Position numbers and translations under genes: made by a program. DNA of 64,000 bases from Rhynchopus sp. YZ270_cl-10 (Eukaryota; Euglenozoa; Diplonemea; Diplonemida; Diplonemidae), in contig OZ037892.1 of NCBI GenBank assembly GCA_964035575.1, positions 682,001-746,000 of the forward strand. Direction: 5' to 3'. How positions within the stretch are numbered: the stretch's first letter is position 1; every line of letters begins with the position of its first letter. Under the pieces are notes generated by a model that saw only the letters and a program-made list of their open reading frames with translations, made no database searches and was not told where the DNA came from. Positions 1-9,805 of this stretch are shown here, piece after piece.

Positions 1-22
1 CTACTCCAACAATTTATCAAAA
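1..22 (+). repeat. truncated copy of dispersed repeat H
   Basis: The window opens with the tail of a dispersed module (CTACTCCAACAATTTATC then an A run). Fuller copies lie near 1985-2060, 21411-21478, 26925-26995 and, split by a transposon, 46345-47150. The rest of this copy is outside the window. Confidence 0.55.
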
Positions 23-1015
23 AAAAAAAAAATAAAGAAAACAGGGATCTTCTTTGGTGGCAGTAGTTGTGTAGTAGTGGATATTTTGTTATCTCATTTC
101 AACCCGACTTTGTGTTTGCAATACGCCTCTCCCCTTTGATACATAAAGAAATATGAAACCTGGCTTTGATTTCATATTGCAAGCAACGCTTAGCCCCCTC
201 TTCTATCCTCTTATTTCAACAATCCTTGACGACAATTTTTGGAAAATTACGTACAGAATGGATACACATACCCATATTTTTTTTTTTTTGTTGATGCACA
301 CAAGAGGCACATTCAGCGAAACGAAATGTTTTCTTGTCTTTCATTTATGCTTTATGCTTTCACTGTCATACCCTGTCGTTTTCTATTTTACGTTTTTTTA
401 CAGGACATTGTCATTTGTGGCAGAACCGTGAGGGCGCAGAAGGCACGAGTATCATCACATCGTCCATGATCTTGCCAAAAACGAGGTTAAAGAGATTTTT
501 CTTTTCTTCGCAGATTAGACAACTGAACGTCTTCTCTTTTTTTGGTGGTTTTCTGTGCACACCTAGAACAGCAGGAATGCTGAGATATAACAGGACGACA
601 CCTGCACACACAATACACATCCCACCTCTAGCGAGGTGACTTCTCAGGTCAGAGGCCTTCCCTGAAGGGGACCCATACCGATATAGCTGCTTCCTTCCAA
701 CCAGGCTGTCGAGCTTAGGGTGAGGGACCAAGCAGGGGGGATATGAATAGTGTCCAAAGATATCTCAAGAAAATGGGAATCTTATCTTGTCCTCCGGTGA
801 ACTGCTTTTTTGATGTGGAAGACAATACCGAAAATATATGAGTTTTTTGCCGCCCAAAAGATGTATTTTAAGACATTGTATGGATTCTTCGAAGTTTTCT
901 AGCCTATATTTCCCGTTTTTTTGGTTGAAAAAAAGGGGGGTAGTAGGATTTGCTGTGGCCTGTCATCAGGATAGTTGTAGCGTCCAGTTTTCCTCTGTTA
1001 GCAAATCAAATTGAC

Positions 1016-1068
1016 TAGTGGAGTTCATCCTTCGGGTGTCTACACTAATACAACCAAGTTTTCAAAAG
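1016..1068 (+). repeat. dispersed repeat G copy
   Basis: The core reads GTGGAGTTCATCCTCGGGTG, then TCTACACTAATACAACCAAG and TTTTCAAAA, allowing small changes. Other copies lie near 21695-21745, 34380-34425, 46285-46335 (interrupted by a MITE) and 61581-61632. The length is about 50 bp and no coding is visible. Confidence 0.65.
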
Positions 1069-1984
1069 GGAAGGAAAAAAAACCTCGGGGCGATGGTATT
1101 TTCCTAATAAAGTCTGTGCTCTCTCACTGTATGCATGTACGATATGTGTGTTTGAAGTGTCTAGGTGTAACATTACACCCTTTTTTTTAAAATAAACAAA
1201 AAAATACCCCCCTTTTTTGAGGGGGTCTGTCCTCCTGCTAGATATGTGTGCATTGTGAGGCGCACAACTCGTCTTTGCCAAGTTTTTTTTTTCTCTTTTT
1301 GTTTCCCCATATCATCGAGATAGCCAAGGATAAAAGAGGGAATACGAAGAGCGCGTTCTGGTACGTACTGTGGTGTGGGGTGACCTGCATATAGCAAGCA
1401 CCTACCGTACAAAAAAGACGGTTCAATTAGATCACCCCCCCCCCCCCTTCCCAGTCAGGATGGGGGAAATGACTGTTGTGCCTGCTTACAGTTTTTCCCT
1501 GTCAGCAACTCCCAGCAACACTCTGGGAGTATCGCCCTGTCGTCTCATTATATGCCTAACCCTTTCCCTCTCCAAATACTTTTCATATTTCCCCTCTTTT
1601 TTTTGGATGTGTGTGTCCGAGACATATTTCATCTTTCAAGTTTTTTTCTTTCTGAAGCTATTAGATACGTAACTGTCCTTTCATCGTCAATATTGCCTTC
1701 TTTTTAATGACACCTGCGGAAAAGCGACCATGCCCAACGGATTAAGGAGTTTCTTCGTGGTGATGTCACATTCGTCATTCATTTCCCTCCCATTTTTTGT
1801 TACCTTCCTGAAGGATATTACCATTGCGAGGTCATCTTTTTAGAGGGCTTTTCTTAGAGAATATTTTTAAGACGAGTGTGAATATGAAGCAGATTCATTT
1901 GACCAGGTCTTCTTAAGGCGATTGAGTAACGTCGCTGGATGAAAGTGAAAACTGTCTGAATGACAGCTGCACGAAACGAACAGA

Positions 1985-2062
1985 TTAAAAAAGTGGAGAT
2001 TTGCACAACTGTGGCAACACAACCTGAGGCAACTACACTACTCCAACAATTCATCTAAAAAA
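1985..2062 (+). repeat. dispersed repeat H, near-complete copy
   Basis: The core has the pieces GTGGAGATTGCACAACTGTG, GCAACACAACCGAGGCAACT and ACACTACTCCAACAATT followed by an A run. The same module recurs at 21411-21478, 26925-26995 and around 46345. It serves as the target of the hAT-like insertion at 46389. Confidence 0.65.
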
Positions 2063-2803
2063 AGGAAAACAAAATACAACAATCAAACGAAGCTCTGTGA
2101 GTCTTAGATTCATCTTGCCAAAGTTCAGAATCTTGCCAACTTTTTCTAGAGGGGGGGTGTGGTGTTGAGAGAGATTGCTGATTCTGCTGTAGATGGTCGG
2201 TACTCTGCTCATACCCACCCCACCATCATCAACCCGTCGGTTTTAACGAGTCGGTTTTACCCGTAGGTTTCAGTGGCTGTAATCTGCTCATACCCACCAC
2301 CAGGTGTGTAATTTGGGGATTGATTTCCCCCTTAGTGCTTTTGAGTTCTTTGGAGGAACGTTCTGCCATAAAGTAAAATATATTTTTTTAAAAATGGCTG
2401 ATTTGCCAGGGAAAAAAAAAACTTGGCAAAAAAGAAGTCTATTTTTATAAGAGATATCGTTCTTGAACGTTGTTTGTACGCTTTCTCTTCTTTGAATGGA
2501 AAGAAAATGAAATTAGTTCTCATTTTTTTTTGCGTGATTTTAAGAACTCTGCTCAGAGCTTTTCTTACATTTTTTTTTTTTTTTTTTTTTTTTTTTGAAA
2601 TATTCCAAAGCTCTTGCCGCTAACCCATGAGGTAAAAAAAACGTGCGTGTCTTCTTTTTGTTTTTCTTCCCCCCATTTTTTTTGCATTGGGTTTCCCCAC
2701 TACATCGTTATTGTTATCTGTTTCATTTGTTTTTTCAGGATGTATCGTTTTTTTTTGAACGTCCTCAGCCCGGTGTCTACTTTCTCTTCTTTGAATAGAA
2801 AGT

Positions 2804-2870
2804 ATATGGGTCCGTCCGGAAACCCTCCTGGTAAGATTCATCCTTTTGGGGGTTTTTTGAGGTTTTTCTG
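2804..2870 (+). repeat. left arm of a 65-bp inverted repeat
   Basis: This arm (containing GTCCGGAAACCC and GGTAAGATTCATCCTTTTGG) matches the reverse complement of 3580-3646 at roughly 90 percent identity by eye. The two arms enclose the spliced gene candidate at 3024-3492, so the block may be a small mobile element with cargo. No target duplication is evident. Confidence 0.5.
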
Positions 2871-3023
2871 CTCAAAACACCCAAACAACCCAATTTTTTG
2901 ATACCCACCATACACCTACCACCCCAGAGGGCATATTGTGATCATTTATTTTTGTTTATTTCCCCTCCCCCCCTTTTTACTTATATTTTTTTACGTATTT
3001 TTGGACATTTCATAAACGTGGCA

Positions 3024-3492
3024 ATGACAGCAGTGAAGTTCACTTTTTTTGTCGAGAAACACGGTAAGAATGGGTGCGACGCACACTTGGTGTCGTTTCG
3101 AACCATCTCTCTGATGATTCTTGTTGTCAGGAGATCCTTACCGTAGGGGTCATTGTCGGTGCCCTGCGCGAGCTTCCCCACACAGAGGCCTTTGTTATCT
3201 CATTCCCTCGTACTCATATGTATCAGTGCACCGTTCTTTCCATCAATCTCTTTTCGTCTGTGTACTGCTACTCGAGCAACGGTCGTGTCATTTCAGCGTG
3301 TACTCTGACATGGAGGGAACCTGTATTTACTATGGAGTCTCCACATCCAAGGTGACCCGCAAAGCAAAAGTCCCTGGAATTGATCCAGTAGATTTGACAG
3401 AGGTCAATGAAACCTTGTCAAGGCAGCATGAAAGGGTTAAGAGAAAGAGAGAAGAGATCCAGAAGAACGACAATAAAAGGCTGAAAATCTGA
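3024..3492 (+). CDS. candidate two-exon small protein, unknown
   Basis: I do not recognise this protein. An ATG at 3024 opens a 40-nt exon ending at a good donor (CACG|GTAAGA at 3064). An acceptor TTGTTGTCAG ends at 3130, and joining 3131-3492 keeps one frame for 133 residues to a TGA. The last 60 or so residues look most like real coding: they run from DMEGTCIYYGVST to a basic, coiled-coil-prone tail rich in Arg, Lys and Glu. The middle part is Cys/Arg/Ser-rich and may hide another intron, since a TTTCAG acceptor-like site ends at about 3295. The gene lies between the inverted arms at 2804-2870 and 3580-3646. The exon model is uncertain. Confidence 0.3.
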
Positions 3493-3579
3493 TTAAAAAA
3501 GCGAAAATATAGCCTCAGACCCCAAAAACCTATTTTCATATCAGAATATCACCTAGATGCACTTTTTGTGGGGGACATC

Positions 3580-3646
3580 ATCAAAAAAACCCAAAAATAC
3601 CCAAAAGGATGAATCTTACCAGAGGGGTTTCCGGACGAGTCCATAT
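3580..3646 (-). repeat. right arm of the 65-bp inverted repeat
   Basis: This is the reverse complement of the 2804-2870 arm, with CGTCCGGAAACCC and GGTAAGATTCATCCTTTTGG readable on the minus strand. Arm-to-arm span is about 0.84 kb. Confidence 0.5.
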
Positions 3647-5143
3647 GAAATTGGTGTTTATTATCTGTTTCATTTTTTTTTTATATTCTTTTATTCCAAA
3701 AAAAAAGCAAGGGTACATTTGTCGCACCCTCTTTGCTTTATTTTCGTTTCATTTATGAAAATAAAGTATATGAAATAATTTATTCTTTTGCCAAGGGTTT
3801 GTTTTGACTAAGCACAGAGAGAGAGGCTTAGGTCATCGCACTAGACCCCCCCCTTTATTTTTTCCGTTTAGATGCACGCGAAGCATATTCATATTTCAAA
3901 TTGTTTTTGTCTTTCCCCCCCATCCCCATCCCCTCCCCTCCCCGCCAACCCTCTAGTGGAGAACACCCCTTTCCAACACAGCCGGCTCTACAATGTTAGG
4001 AGTGTCCCTCTATCCAATTGCCCCCCATCCCCTCCCCTTCCTTCGCCATGGTCTAGTTAGGGGGATGGTTAGTAGTGCTAGTGGGATTGGTAGTATCCCT
4101 AGTCGTATTTTACACTAGTCGTTACGACTAGTAGTGACTATAGTGGTCCCCCTGACCAGACCGTGGTGTTTTCTTGCAAAATGGAGTCATCTGGTGCCTA
4201 TTAGCATAGCCGTTCTTCTAATGGCTGGTATCAGATGGCAGTGTCCTGTAGATGTGTAACTGTGTGTTTTCCGCGGTTTGAAAAGCCGTGAATAGGATTT
4301 TTTTCAGTGCCTGCGTCCCAGAGACGTTTGCACTATGAACTTCACTTTTTTTTCCTTTTTTTTGTACTGCTTCGGGTTCTAGATACTGTACGAGAACGAT
4401 TTGTGATCAAGGTGAAGCACAGAGAGGCTTGGGCATCTTATCAACTTTCTTTGGGTAAATTGCGATACCATGTACACAAAAAAGCACACGGAATTGCGAT
4501 TTCTCCTCTTTATTTTTTAGAAATGATTTTTATCGATACGAAAGTCTGTCAGTAGTTGACCTAACACCCCCCCATACTTTTTTTGGGTGATATTTGAGTC
4601 CAGAGCCCCTATGGGGTGATTTGGTAATACAACACAAGAATAGTTTCTTTTTGTTTGTTGTAGATGTGCTTTCATCCGAATGGCTGGCATCGTACGTGGG
4701 TCAGTCGGAGGTGCCTGCATCAACTACTTACCGTTTTGTTTTTTCTAAAGTGAAGTACATCCTCATACGTCTACACTTAAATTCACCGCACACCACACCC
4801 TCACGATCAGAGTCACAACGTGACTCCCGTGCGGCATTCTCACTTGACCAAAGGGAACGTGGTTTCCGCTCTGTGGTCGAAGCAGTGTTTCTAAGTTCTT
4901 GCTTTTTTTTCCGTTACTGTGTGCAGTGCAGACACATTCATCTTGCAATTTATGTCCATCCTTTTCCCCCTTTATTCCTTGTTCTGTCTATCCTCTAATG
5001 GCTGCTATCTAGTGATAGTCATCTATAATCAAACAAACCTTTCTGTCTGTCCTCCATTTTTTTGGTATTCGTATTTAGGCTTTTTTTCTGTTGTTTTTTA
5101 TTCGCGAAGAAATAGAACCCCCCCTCCCCCCATAACCTACCTT
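3647..5143. other. repeat-rich intergenic stretch
   Basis: No gene is supported. Visible modules are a CTAAGCACAGAGAGGCTTAG-type module near 3805-3845, a short CTGCGTCCCAGAG..GCACTAT module near 4305-4345, and a repeat E copy at 4661-4735. T and C runs fill the rest. Confidence 0.55.
4661..4735 (+). repeat. dispersed repeat E copy
   Basis: The core reads GCTTTCATCCGAATGGCTGG then CATCGTACGTGGGTCAGTCG and GAGGTGCCTGCAT. Close copies lie at about 25991-26065 and 57897-57970. The conserved length is about 70 bp. Confidence 0.7.
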
Positions 5144-5164
5144 ACACGGTGCGGTAGTCAGCAA

Positions 5165-5280
5165 AATGACAACCTAAATGACAACCTCAATGACATGTCA
5201 TAATTATGACAACCCTATAGGTTGTCAGTGACAACCTAGGGGTTGTCAAATGACAACCTATAGGTTGTCATTTGACAACC
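5165..5280. repeat. subterminal GACAACCT/AGGTTGTC palindrome cluster
   Basis: Several head-to-head units such as GACAACCTATAGGTTGTC occur here and again at 10155-10300 in the other terminal repeat. In other DNA transposons, clustered short palindromes just inside the ends bind the transposase. That role is inferred here. Confidence 0.65.
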
Positions 5281-5329
5281 TTATGCATGTGAAATGCCTT
5301 GCAACAGCCATTTTTATTGGAAATGTGGG

Positions 5330-5425
5330 AGGTTGGGGGGTTGGGGGGTTGGGGGGTTGGGGGGTTGGGGGGTTGGGGGGTTGGGGGGTTGGGGGGTTGG
5401 GGGGTTGGGGGGTTGGGGGGTTGGG
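5330..5425 (+). repeat. GGTTGGGG tandem array, about 12 units
   Basis: An 8-bp unit is repeated nearly perfectly. The right terminal repeat has a single GGTTGG-like site at the matching place, so the array expanded in the left repeat after the two arms diverged. It is G-rich and could form quadruplexes, but it is internal and not telomeric. Confidence 0.85.
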
Positions 5426-5617
5426 AGGTTGGTGGTTACCTGTTTGATTGTTGATTGTTGAATGTCCATGCACTGTAAAAATTTATTTAAAAAAAAAGGA
5501 GGAGATGGGGGGGTGATTTCTGTTTTTGTTGATTTCATGATGATTTGGGTCCCTCACCCCCTTTGTAAAAATCCCGCCCATACACATATGCAGGGGTCAA
5601 GTGACTGACGTGCCTGA

Positions 5618-6550
5618 CTAGTGCCATTGAACACTCTCTTCGGAGTCCTCCTTGTTTGCCTCTGTGTCACTGGCCTCAGCAAGAGTCTCCTCAGGATCCT
5701 CAGGAGCCTCCTCAGGAACTTCGTCCTCCCCAAACACGGACATCCATGATGCCCCGTCCATTTTCACAGAGAGTGCGTTGGGGGCCCCCACGGGTATGTC
5801 CACACGAGTAATTCCCACCTGCACCATCACGGAAGTCTCCCTCGTCGAATCAAGGGACAGAGTGCTGGGGACATCATACGTACCGTCGACCACCCCGATG
5901 CTGGCCCCGATGGCAAGGCGCTCCCGCTTCAACGCAAAGCTCAGCTTGTGACCCTGCAGCGTCGGGTCGGTGCAAAACACGGTGCAACCGTTTTCAATAA
6001 AAATTCGGTGCACTTTTCCACCCGGTGTCATCTTTTCCCCCATCACCGTGATGATAGGCCATACGGAAGCGCGGGGGCCTCTTTTGATGACCCCCTTGGC
6101 CGCCGCTGTCCCTGTTCCCTCGTTGACAATGGACGTGTACAAGCACGCCATGTCCATGTCCCCCAGCGACGCCCCTTCCCGAACTACAAGCGCCAGACGC
6201 TTGTACGCCTCCGTCTTCTTTGCGGCGTCCGATATCCCAGGCAACTTCCGCAGCACGAGTCCGCCAAACACAGTCTCCTTCACTGCCCCTCCGTTCCCTG
6301 AGATGCGGAGGCTGTACACACCTTTGGCAGCATCAGCCTCTGCCCTGTTCTTCGCCTGTGTGATGGCAAATTTTTTGCCAAGTTCAGCTGCCACTGAGCC
6401 ATCATTGGACTTGAAGTCCACCTTGAAACATTTCGAAATCAAGGCCCTCAGTGCAGGGTGACTTAAGGGGGTTGCACCGGCGGGGTTCTTCGCTTTGTAC
6501 ACATAAACAGTACAAAAGTCGTTTGCAATCGTCGTCTGCTTGCTTGTCAT
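5618..6550 (-). CDS. transposon-borne 310-residue protein, unknown function
   Basis: I do not recognise this protein. The ATG at 6550 begins MTSKQTTIANDFCTVYVYKA. An upstream extension in frame to 6763 is Leu/Phe/Pro-rich and looks like untranslated DNA. Residues 1-265 or so look like a compact globular domain rich in Val, Ile, Gly and Ala. The C-terminal 40 residues are very acidic (repeated Glu, Asp) and end in SVQWH. No zinc finger, Walker motif, signal peptide or membrane segment is visible. The acidic tail lies in the left terminal repeat, and its copy is readable in the right one at 9813-9916 on the opposite strand. It reads in the same direction as the transposase frame upstream, so it is probably a second transposition protein or element cargo. 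Confidence 0.75.
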   Translation of the reverse strand: MTSKQTTIANDFCTVYVYKAKNPAGATPLSHPALRALISKCFKVDFKSNDGSVAAELGKKFAITQAKNRAEADAAKGVYSLRISGNGGAVKETVFGGLVLRKLPGISDAAKKTEAYKRLALVVREGASLGDMDMACLYTSIVNEGTGTAAAKGVIKRGPRASVWPIITVMGEKMTPGGKVHRIFIENGCTVFCTDPTLQGHKLSFALKRERLAIGASIGVVDGTYDVPSTLSLDSTRETSVMVQVGITRVDIPVGAPNALSVKMDGASWMSVFGEDEVPEEAPEDPEETLAEASDTEANKEDSEESVQWH

Positions 6551-6778
6551 GATATGATGTGGTGTGGTTTTTGGATCCTGGAAAGAGGGTGCGACTAATG
6601 GGATTGCGATGGAACAAAAACGAGTGCTATGGGGGGGGGGGGAGGGGGATTCATTCCTTTGTATAGATTCGCGGTAAACAAACAAACAAACAAACAAACA
6701 AATAGTGGAGCACATTCTAGAGTGGCAACACTGAACAAACAAAAAATACAACAACAACAACAAAATGTAAACAGGCTA

Positions 6779-7117
6779 CTACTCTCCGTGCATGTTGTAC
6801 ATATGATTTTCTACGGCTCTCGGTGAGGAAAACACGTCCATACAAATGGGACAATGTTTCTTGGAAATATCCTCTGAGTGATTACACAAAAGATGCTGGC
6901 TAAAACCTCGCTTGGAAACATTGCGTTCGCATATGGGGCATTCCTGCCTGCATGCACAAGTAATTGAAGGGCGGTGATTTGCGTCGTAGTGACAATAGAG
7001 CTTGTGCGCGGTATTGAAATTTGTTTGTGTTCCAAGTCTGGTACAGATGGTGCATATATAGCCTTCGCCCGCATCCTCTGATTCTGATTCTGGTTCTGGT
7101 TCTGATTTGCTTTCCAC
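6779..7117 (-). CDS. C2H2 zinc-finger module, likely C-terminus of the transposase
   Basis: This frame encodes an acidic linker (EPEPESESED) and then three zinc-finger-like units: CTICT..H..H, CPICERNV..HLLCNH and CPICMDVF..HMYNMH, ending HGE. It overlaps the end of the 606-residue transposase frame in the -1 frame. The overlap starts at a 6-bp microsatellite around 7080-7110, where the transposase frame turns into a meaningless Asn-Gln run. The natural reading is that the fingers are the real C-terminus of the transposase, reached by a frameshift mutation, sequence error or programmed slip. It has no ATG of its own in this frame, and a stop sits about 25 nt upstream. Confidence 0.6.
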   Translation of the reverse strand: MESKSEPEPESESEDAGEGYICTICTRLGTQTNFNTAHKLYCHYDANHRPSITCACRQECPICERNVSKRGFSQHLLCNHSEDISKKHCPICMDVFSSPRAVENHMYNMHGE

Positions 7118-8631
7118 AACAGGGGGTACCCTCCATGATGGTTACACACGCAAATCTTCTTCACCCTACCCTCATCATCAGGGTTGGACAAGAATTTTTG
7201 CCCCCACCCTGTTCGGCGTTTTATGTGTTTTCCCAGTCCAGCACGTTGCAGTCGCTGCACCAAGTTAGTGCACGCGGTTTTCCAAGTCTCATCTACTACT
7301 GTTATGCATTTGCACAGCCACAACGTATCAAACTCCCAAAGTGCGGGAAGCGCGTCCGTTAGGGGGCCCAGTGGTGACATCGGCACTCCATGTTTAGTTT
7401 CAATTTCGAATGCCAAGAAATCGCGTTCCATTGTATTTGGGGAGGTGCATGCCGTCCAACGCTTCCTCTCCCCATTGGCATGCTCGAACAGTTCGTCCGA
7501 CACGGTCACTCTGTGTGCGTCTTCTTCATCGAACCAATGTTCGACTGAGTGCATGTACGTGCTTTTCGTAACCCCTGGATTCGCCCATTCAAGCAAATAC
7601 ACGGTAAGGTGGTAACACAGTAATGCGAACAAGTAATCTTTTGCGCATGGCCTCGACTCGTTCGGGTTTGGGTTTGGTGTGTGGAAGAACCTCACTGGTA
7701 TGTCACTATACCGAAAGTAGTAAAGGCCCTGCATGGCCTGGCACAATATTAGTTTGCTCCCCTCATTTTCCTGAATGAGGCTGCGTAGGATAGTTCGTGA
7801 CTGCGTGCCTGTCATATTGCCGTCCTGCTTACCAAGGATCTTTGTTTCTACGTCGCGGGCACCCGGTATGGTTTTAATGAGCAAACGCATCACCCCCTTG
7901 GTATCATGCAGCATCGGAGTTAGCGTGTAACAAGGTTGCTCGAATCGCCCGGCAATGCTGCACTCGAATCCACAGGCGTCCATTTCTTGAAGGCTCAAGC
8001 GGGTGCAGTTGTGCAGGGCAGACAATCTGTCGTCCAGGTCGGTCGCACAGAACGCACTTCTATGTCCCCCGGGGCCGACACCTTTGAAGAGACTTGCCAA
8101 CTCGGCATGATCTCCCCCGATTTTGTAGTACAGGAGGGAAAATTCGAAGCCTCCCTTCCTGAGGATGCGCTCTTGAACGTTTGAGAGCTGTGGCAGAAAG
8201 GTAAAAACCCACCAGTCGTGGAAGGTGGATTTTTTTTTGTCAGCGACCGTCAAAAAGTTTGTCGCTTCAAGCCCGTTCGTCGCAGCAACTGCAAGCCTCT
8301 TCCGTGCAAGTTGGGACCTGAAGGCACTGTACGGTGAATACCCATCCCACGTGATGATAATGGTCGGGAAGTCACCGCCCAGTCGCAGGGGGAAATACTT
8401 CAGAAGCAAAGAGAGCGATTTCTGCACATCACCTACCTGAGCCTCTGCCTTATCCTTAAACGGCTTCTCCCGCTGCTGCAACGTCTTGTACGCTAGGCCC
8501 ATTGACGCCCCGGTCTCAGCTTTCACCAATTTTCCGATCTCTTCGCAGTCACGCATCGACAGTCCTAGCTGGACTCTGTTGCGACCTATGATGTTCCCCA
8601 CCACCCGCACTGTTTCATGATCAATTCCCAT
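6811..8631 (-). CDS. predicted RNase H-fold DDE/D-type transposase
   Basis: The frame has 606 codons and starts at an ATG inside the target duplication of the nested element. Residues 1-60 are helical (NIIGRNRVQLGLSMRDCEEI). A hydrophobic strand ending in Asp follows (IIITWDGYS, Asp96). Next comes a conserved-looking block YYKIGGDHAELASLFKGVG (Asp174) followed by AFCATDLDD. A strand, then Asp, then a GGDh..L..l.G..g.....C block is a pattern I associate with cut-and-paste transposases of RNase H fold, though I cannot name the family. A late acidic position is not certain. Roughly the last 95 residues, after PLLWKANQNQ, are probably off-frame because the zinc fingers read in another frame. Its place inside the 5.2 kb inverted-repeat element supports the call. 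Confidence 0.6.
   Translation of the reverse strand: MGIDHETVRVVGNIIGRNRVQLGLSMRDCEEIGKLVKAETGASMGLAYKTLQQREKPFKDKAEAQVGDVQKSLSLLLKYFPLRLGGDFPTIIITWDGYSPYSAFRSQLARKRLAVAATNGLEATNFLTVADKKKSTFHDWWVFTFLPQLSNVQERILRKGGFEFSLLYYKIGGDHAELASLFKGVGPGGHRSAFCATDLDDRLSALHNCTRLSLQEMDACGFECSIAGRFEQPCYTLTPMLHDTKGVMRLLIKTIPGARDVETKILGKQDGNMTGTQSRTILRSLIQENEGSKLILCQAMQGLYYFRYSDIPVRFFHTPNPNPNESRPCAKDYLFALLCYHLTVYLLEWANPGVTKSTYMHSVEHWFDEEDAHRVTVSDELFEHANGERKRWTACTSPNTMERDFLAFEIETKHGVPMSPLGPLTDALPALWEFDTLWLCKCITVVDETWKTACTNLVQRLQRAGLGKHIKRRTGWGQKFLSNPDDEGRVKKICVCNHHGGYPLLWKANQNQNQNQNQRMRAKAIYAPSVPDLEHKQISIPRTSSIVTTTQITALQLLVHAGRNAPYANAMFPSEVLASIFCVITQRIFPRNIVPFVWTCFPHREP
8624..8631. repeat. 8-bp target-site duplication ATTCCCAT, left
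   Basis: It is identical to 9774-9781 on the other side of the nested element. On the minus strand it reads ATGGGAAT and includes the transposase start codon. Confidence 0.9.
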
Positions 8632-9773
8632 CAGGCTTCGCGCTAACTTTTGGAAAAAAATCTGAAAAAACGTGTTTCGGGACCAAAAAAACGCACCTCA
8701 AATAGTTGTGCGTCAGGGGGTGAAAAAACAGTGTTTTGTGGCATTTCCGAGCCAATCCCGCGCTGTGGTGGGGCATATTCGGGAAAATGGACAAATTTTT
8801 AGTGACTTAAATTTTCACAAAATATGAACCCATACTCTTAAACAAGGGGCATTTTCAGGTCTGAAAACCCAAATTCAGATGAAATTGTGGTGTTTTGACT
8901 GGGAACAGGTAGCGCCGCAGGCGCACGGTACCCAACTTTTGTCTTTTTATGTTTCCCTTTTTTCTGCTTTCTTTTGATTGCACGAGCCGATTGCTCTCCA
9001 CGGTGGGGTCACATGTGTGTGCAAAAACACTCTAAAGTACTCTTACTCTGAACGATGAGATTCCTCTGGTTTTAGTAAGGAAACCCCTGTTTGCAAAAAG
9101 TGCATAAATTTCCTGTGGCTTTTCCCCACCAAGAGGTCGTTTTGTTGCATTTCCGAACCAATTCCGGATTGTGGTGGGGGATGTACGGAAAAATGGACAA
9201 AAATGCAGCGACTTAAAATTTGACAAAACATGAGCCCATACTCGTAAACAAGGGTTATTTTCAGGTCTGAAAACCCAACGTACTGAAGAAGCTATCGGTA
9301 ACGTAGTGATGGCGGTGGGGTTTCAGTGACCACAGAGAAGAGTGAGAAAACCCAGGACGGTTATGGCCTCGGAGGGGGTGTGCCCCATGGCGTCCTAATC
9401 AATCTTTATCCGTGAGGGAGGGGAGATCATCCTCAGGGGGGATGTGGAGTCGTACTCAAAATAAAATGAACTGTACATAAGTATATCATGTTTAAACATA
9501 AAGGAGGGTAGGAACAGGTAGCGCCGCAGGCGCACGGTACCCAACTTTTTTCTTTTTTTTCTTTTCCCTTTTTTCTGCTTTCTTTTGATCGCGCGAGACG
9601 ATTGCTCTCCACGGTGGGGTCACATGTGTGTGTGAAAACACTCTAAAGTACCCTTACTATGAAATATGAGATTCTCTGGTTTTCTTAAGGAAACCCCGGT
9701 TTGCAAAAAAAAAACGCACCACAAAAATATCCAAAAATCCCGGGACAAAGGACAGAAGTTAGCGCAAAGCCTG
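8632..9773. mobile_element. hAT-like non-autonomous element, copy 1, nested
   Basis: Ends are CAGGCTTCGCGCTAACTT at 8632 and the complement of CAGGCTTTGCGCTAACTT ending at 9773. The 8-bp sequence ATTCCCAT directly flanks both sides (8624-8631 and 9774-9781). An 8-bp duplication with CAG-starting ends fits the hAT superfamily. Inside, a unit made of block A (GCATTTCCGA..GGTCTGAAAACCC) and block B (GTAGCGCCGCAGGCGCACGG onward) occurs twice: A at 8737 and 9148, B at 8902 and 9508. No transposase is encoded. It split the larger transposon exactly at the transposase ATG and duplicated that start codon. Confidence 0.88.
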
Positions 9774-9781
9774 ATTCCCAT
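9774..9781. repeat. 8-bp target-site duplication ATTCCCAT, right
   Basis: This is the partner of 8624-8631. Rejoining the two copies restores an A-rich leader directly before the transposase ATG. Confidence 0.9.
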
Positions 9782-9805
9782 TATTTTTTTTTTTTTTTTG
9801 TCCTG

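Larger units (their letters stand above)
23..3023. other. repeat-rich intergenic stretch
   Basis: No protein gene is supported here. The stretch holds T/A homopolymer runs, a repeat G copy near 1016-1068, a 75-bp repeat near 1458-1530 that recurs at 45157-45225, a repeat H copy near 1985-2060, and the left arm of an inverted repeat at 2804-2870. Small open frames are Phe/Leu/Lys-rich products of homopolymers. Confidence 0.6.
5144..5749 (+). repeat. left long terminal inverted repeat
   Basis: Its order is: terminal GGTGCGGTAGTCA, a block of GACAACCT/AGGTTGTC palindromes (5165-5280), a GGTTGGGG tandem array (5330-5425), a stretch shared with the right repeat, and the last 40 or so codons of the 310-residue gene. 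The right repeat (9806-10318) mirrors all of these except the tandem array. Confidence 0.85.

Noticed and set aside
5330-5425. Possible telomere repeat (GGTTGGGG)
   Set aside because: It is internal, confined to one transposon arm, and absent from the matching arm, so it is a microsatellite expansion.
5250-5538. Frames rich in GlyTrp or ProGlnPro repeats
   Set aside because: They are direct products of the GGTTGGGG array in the transposon end.
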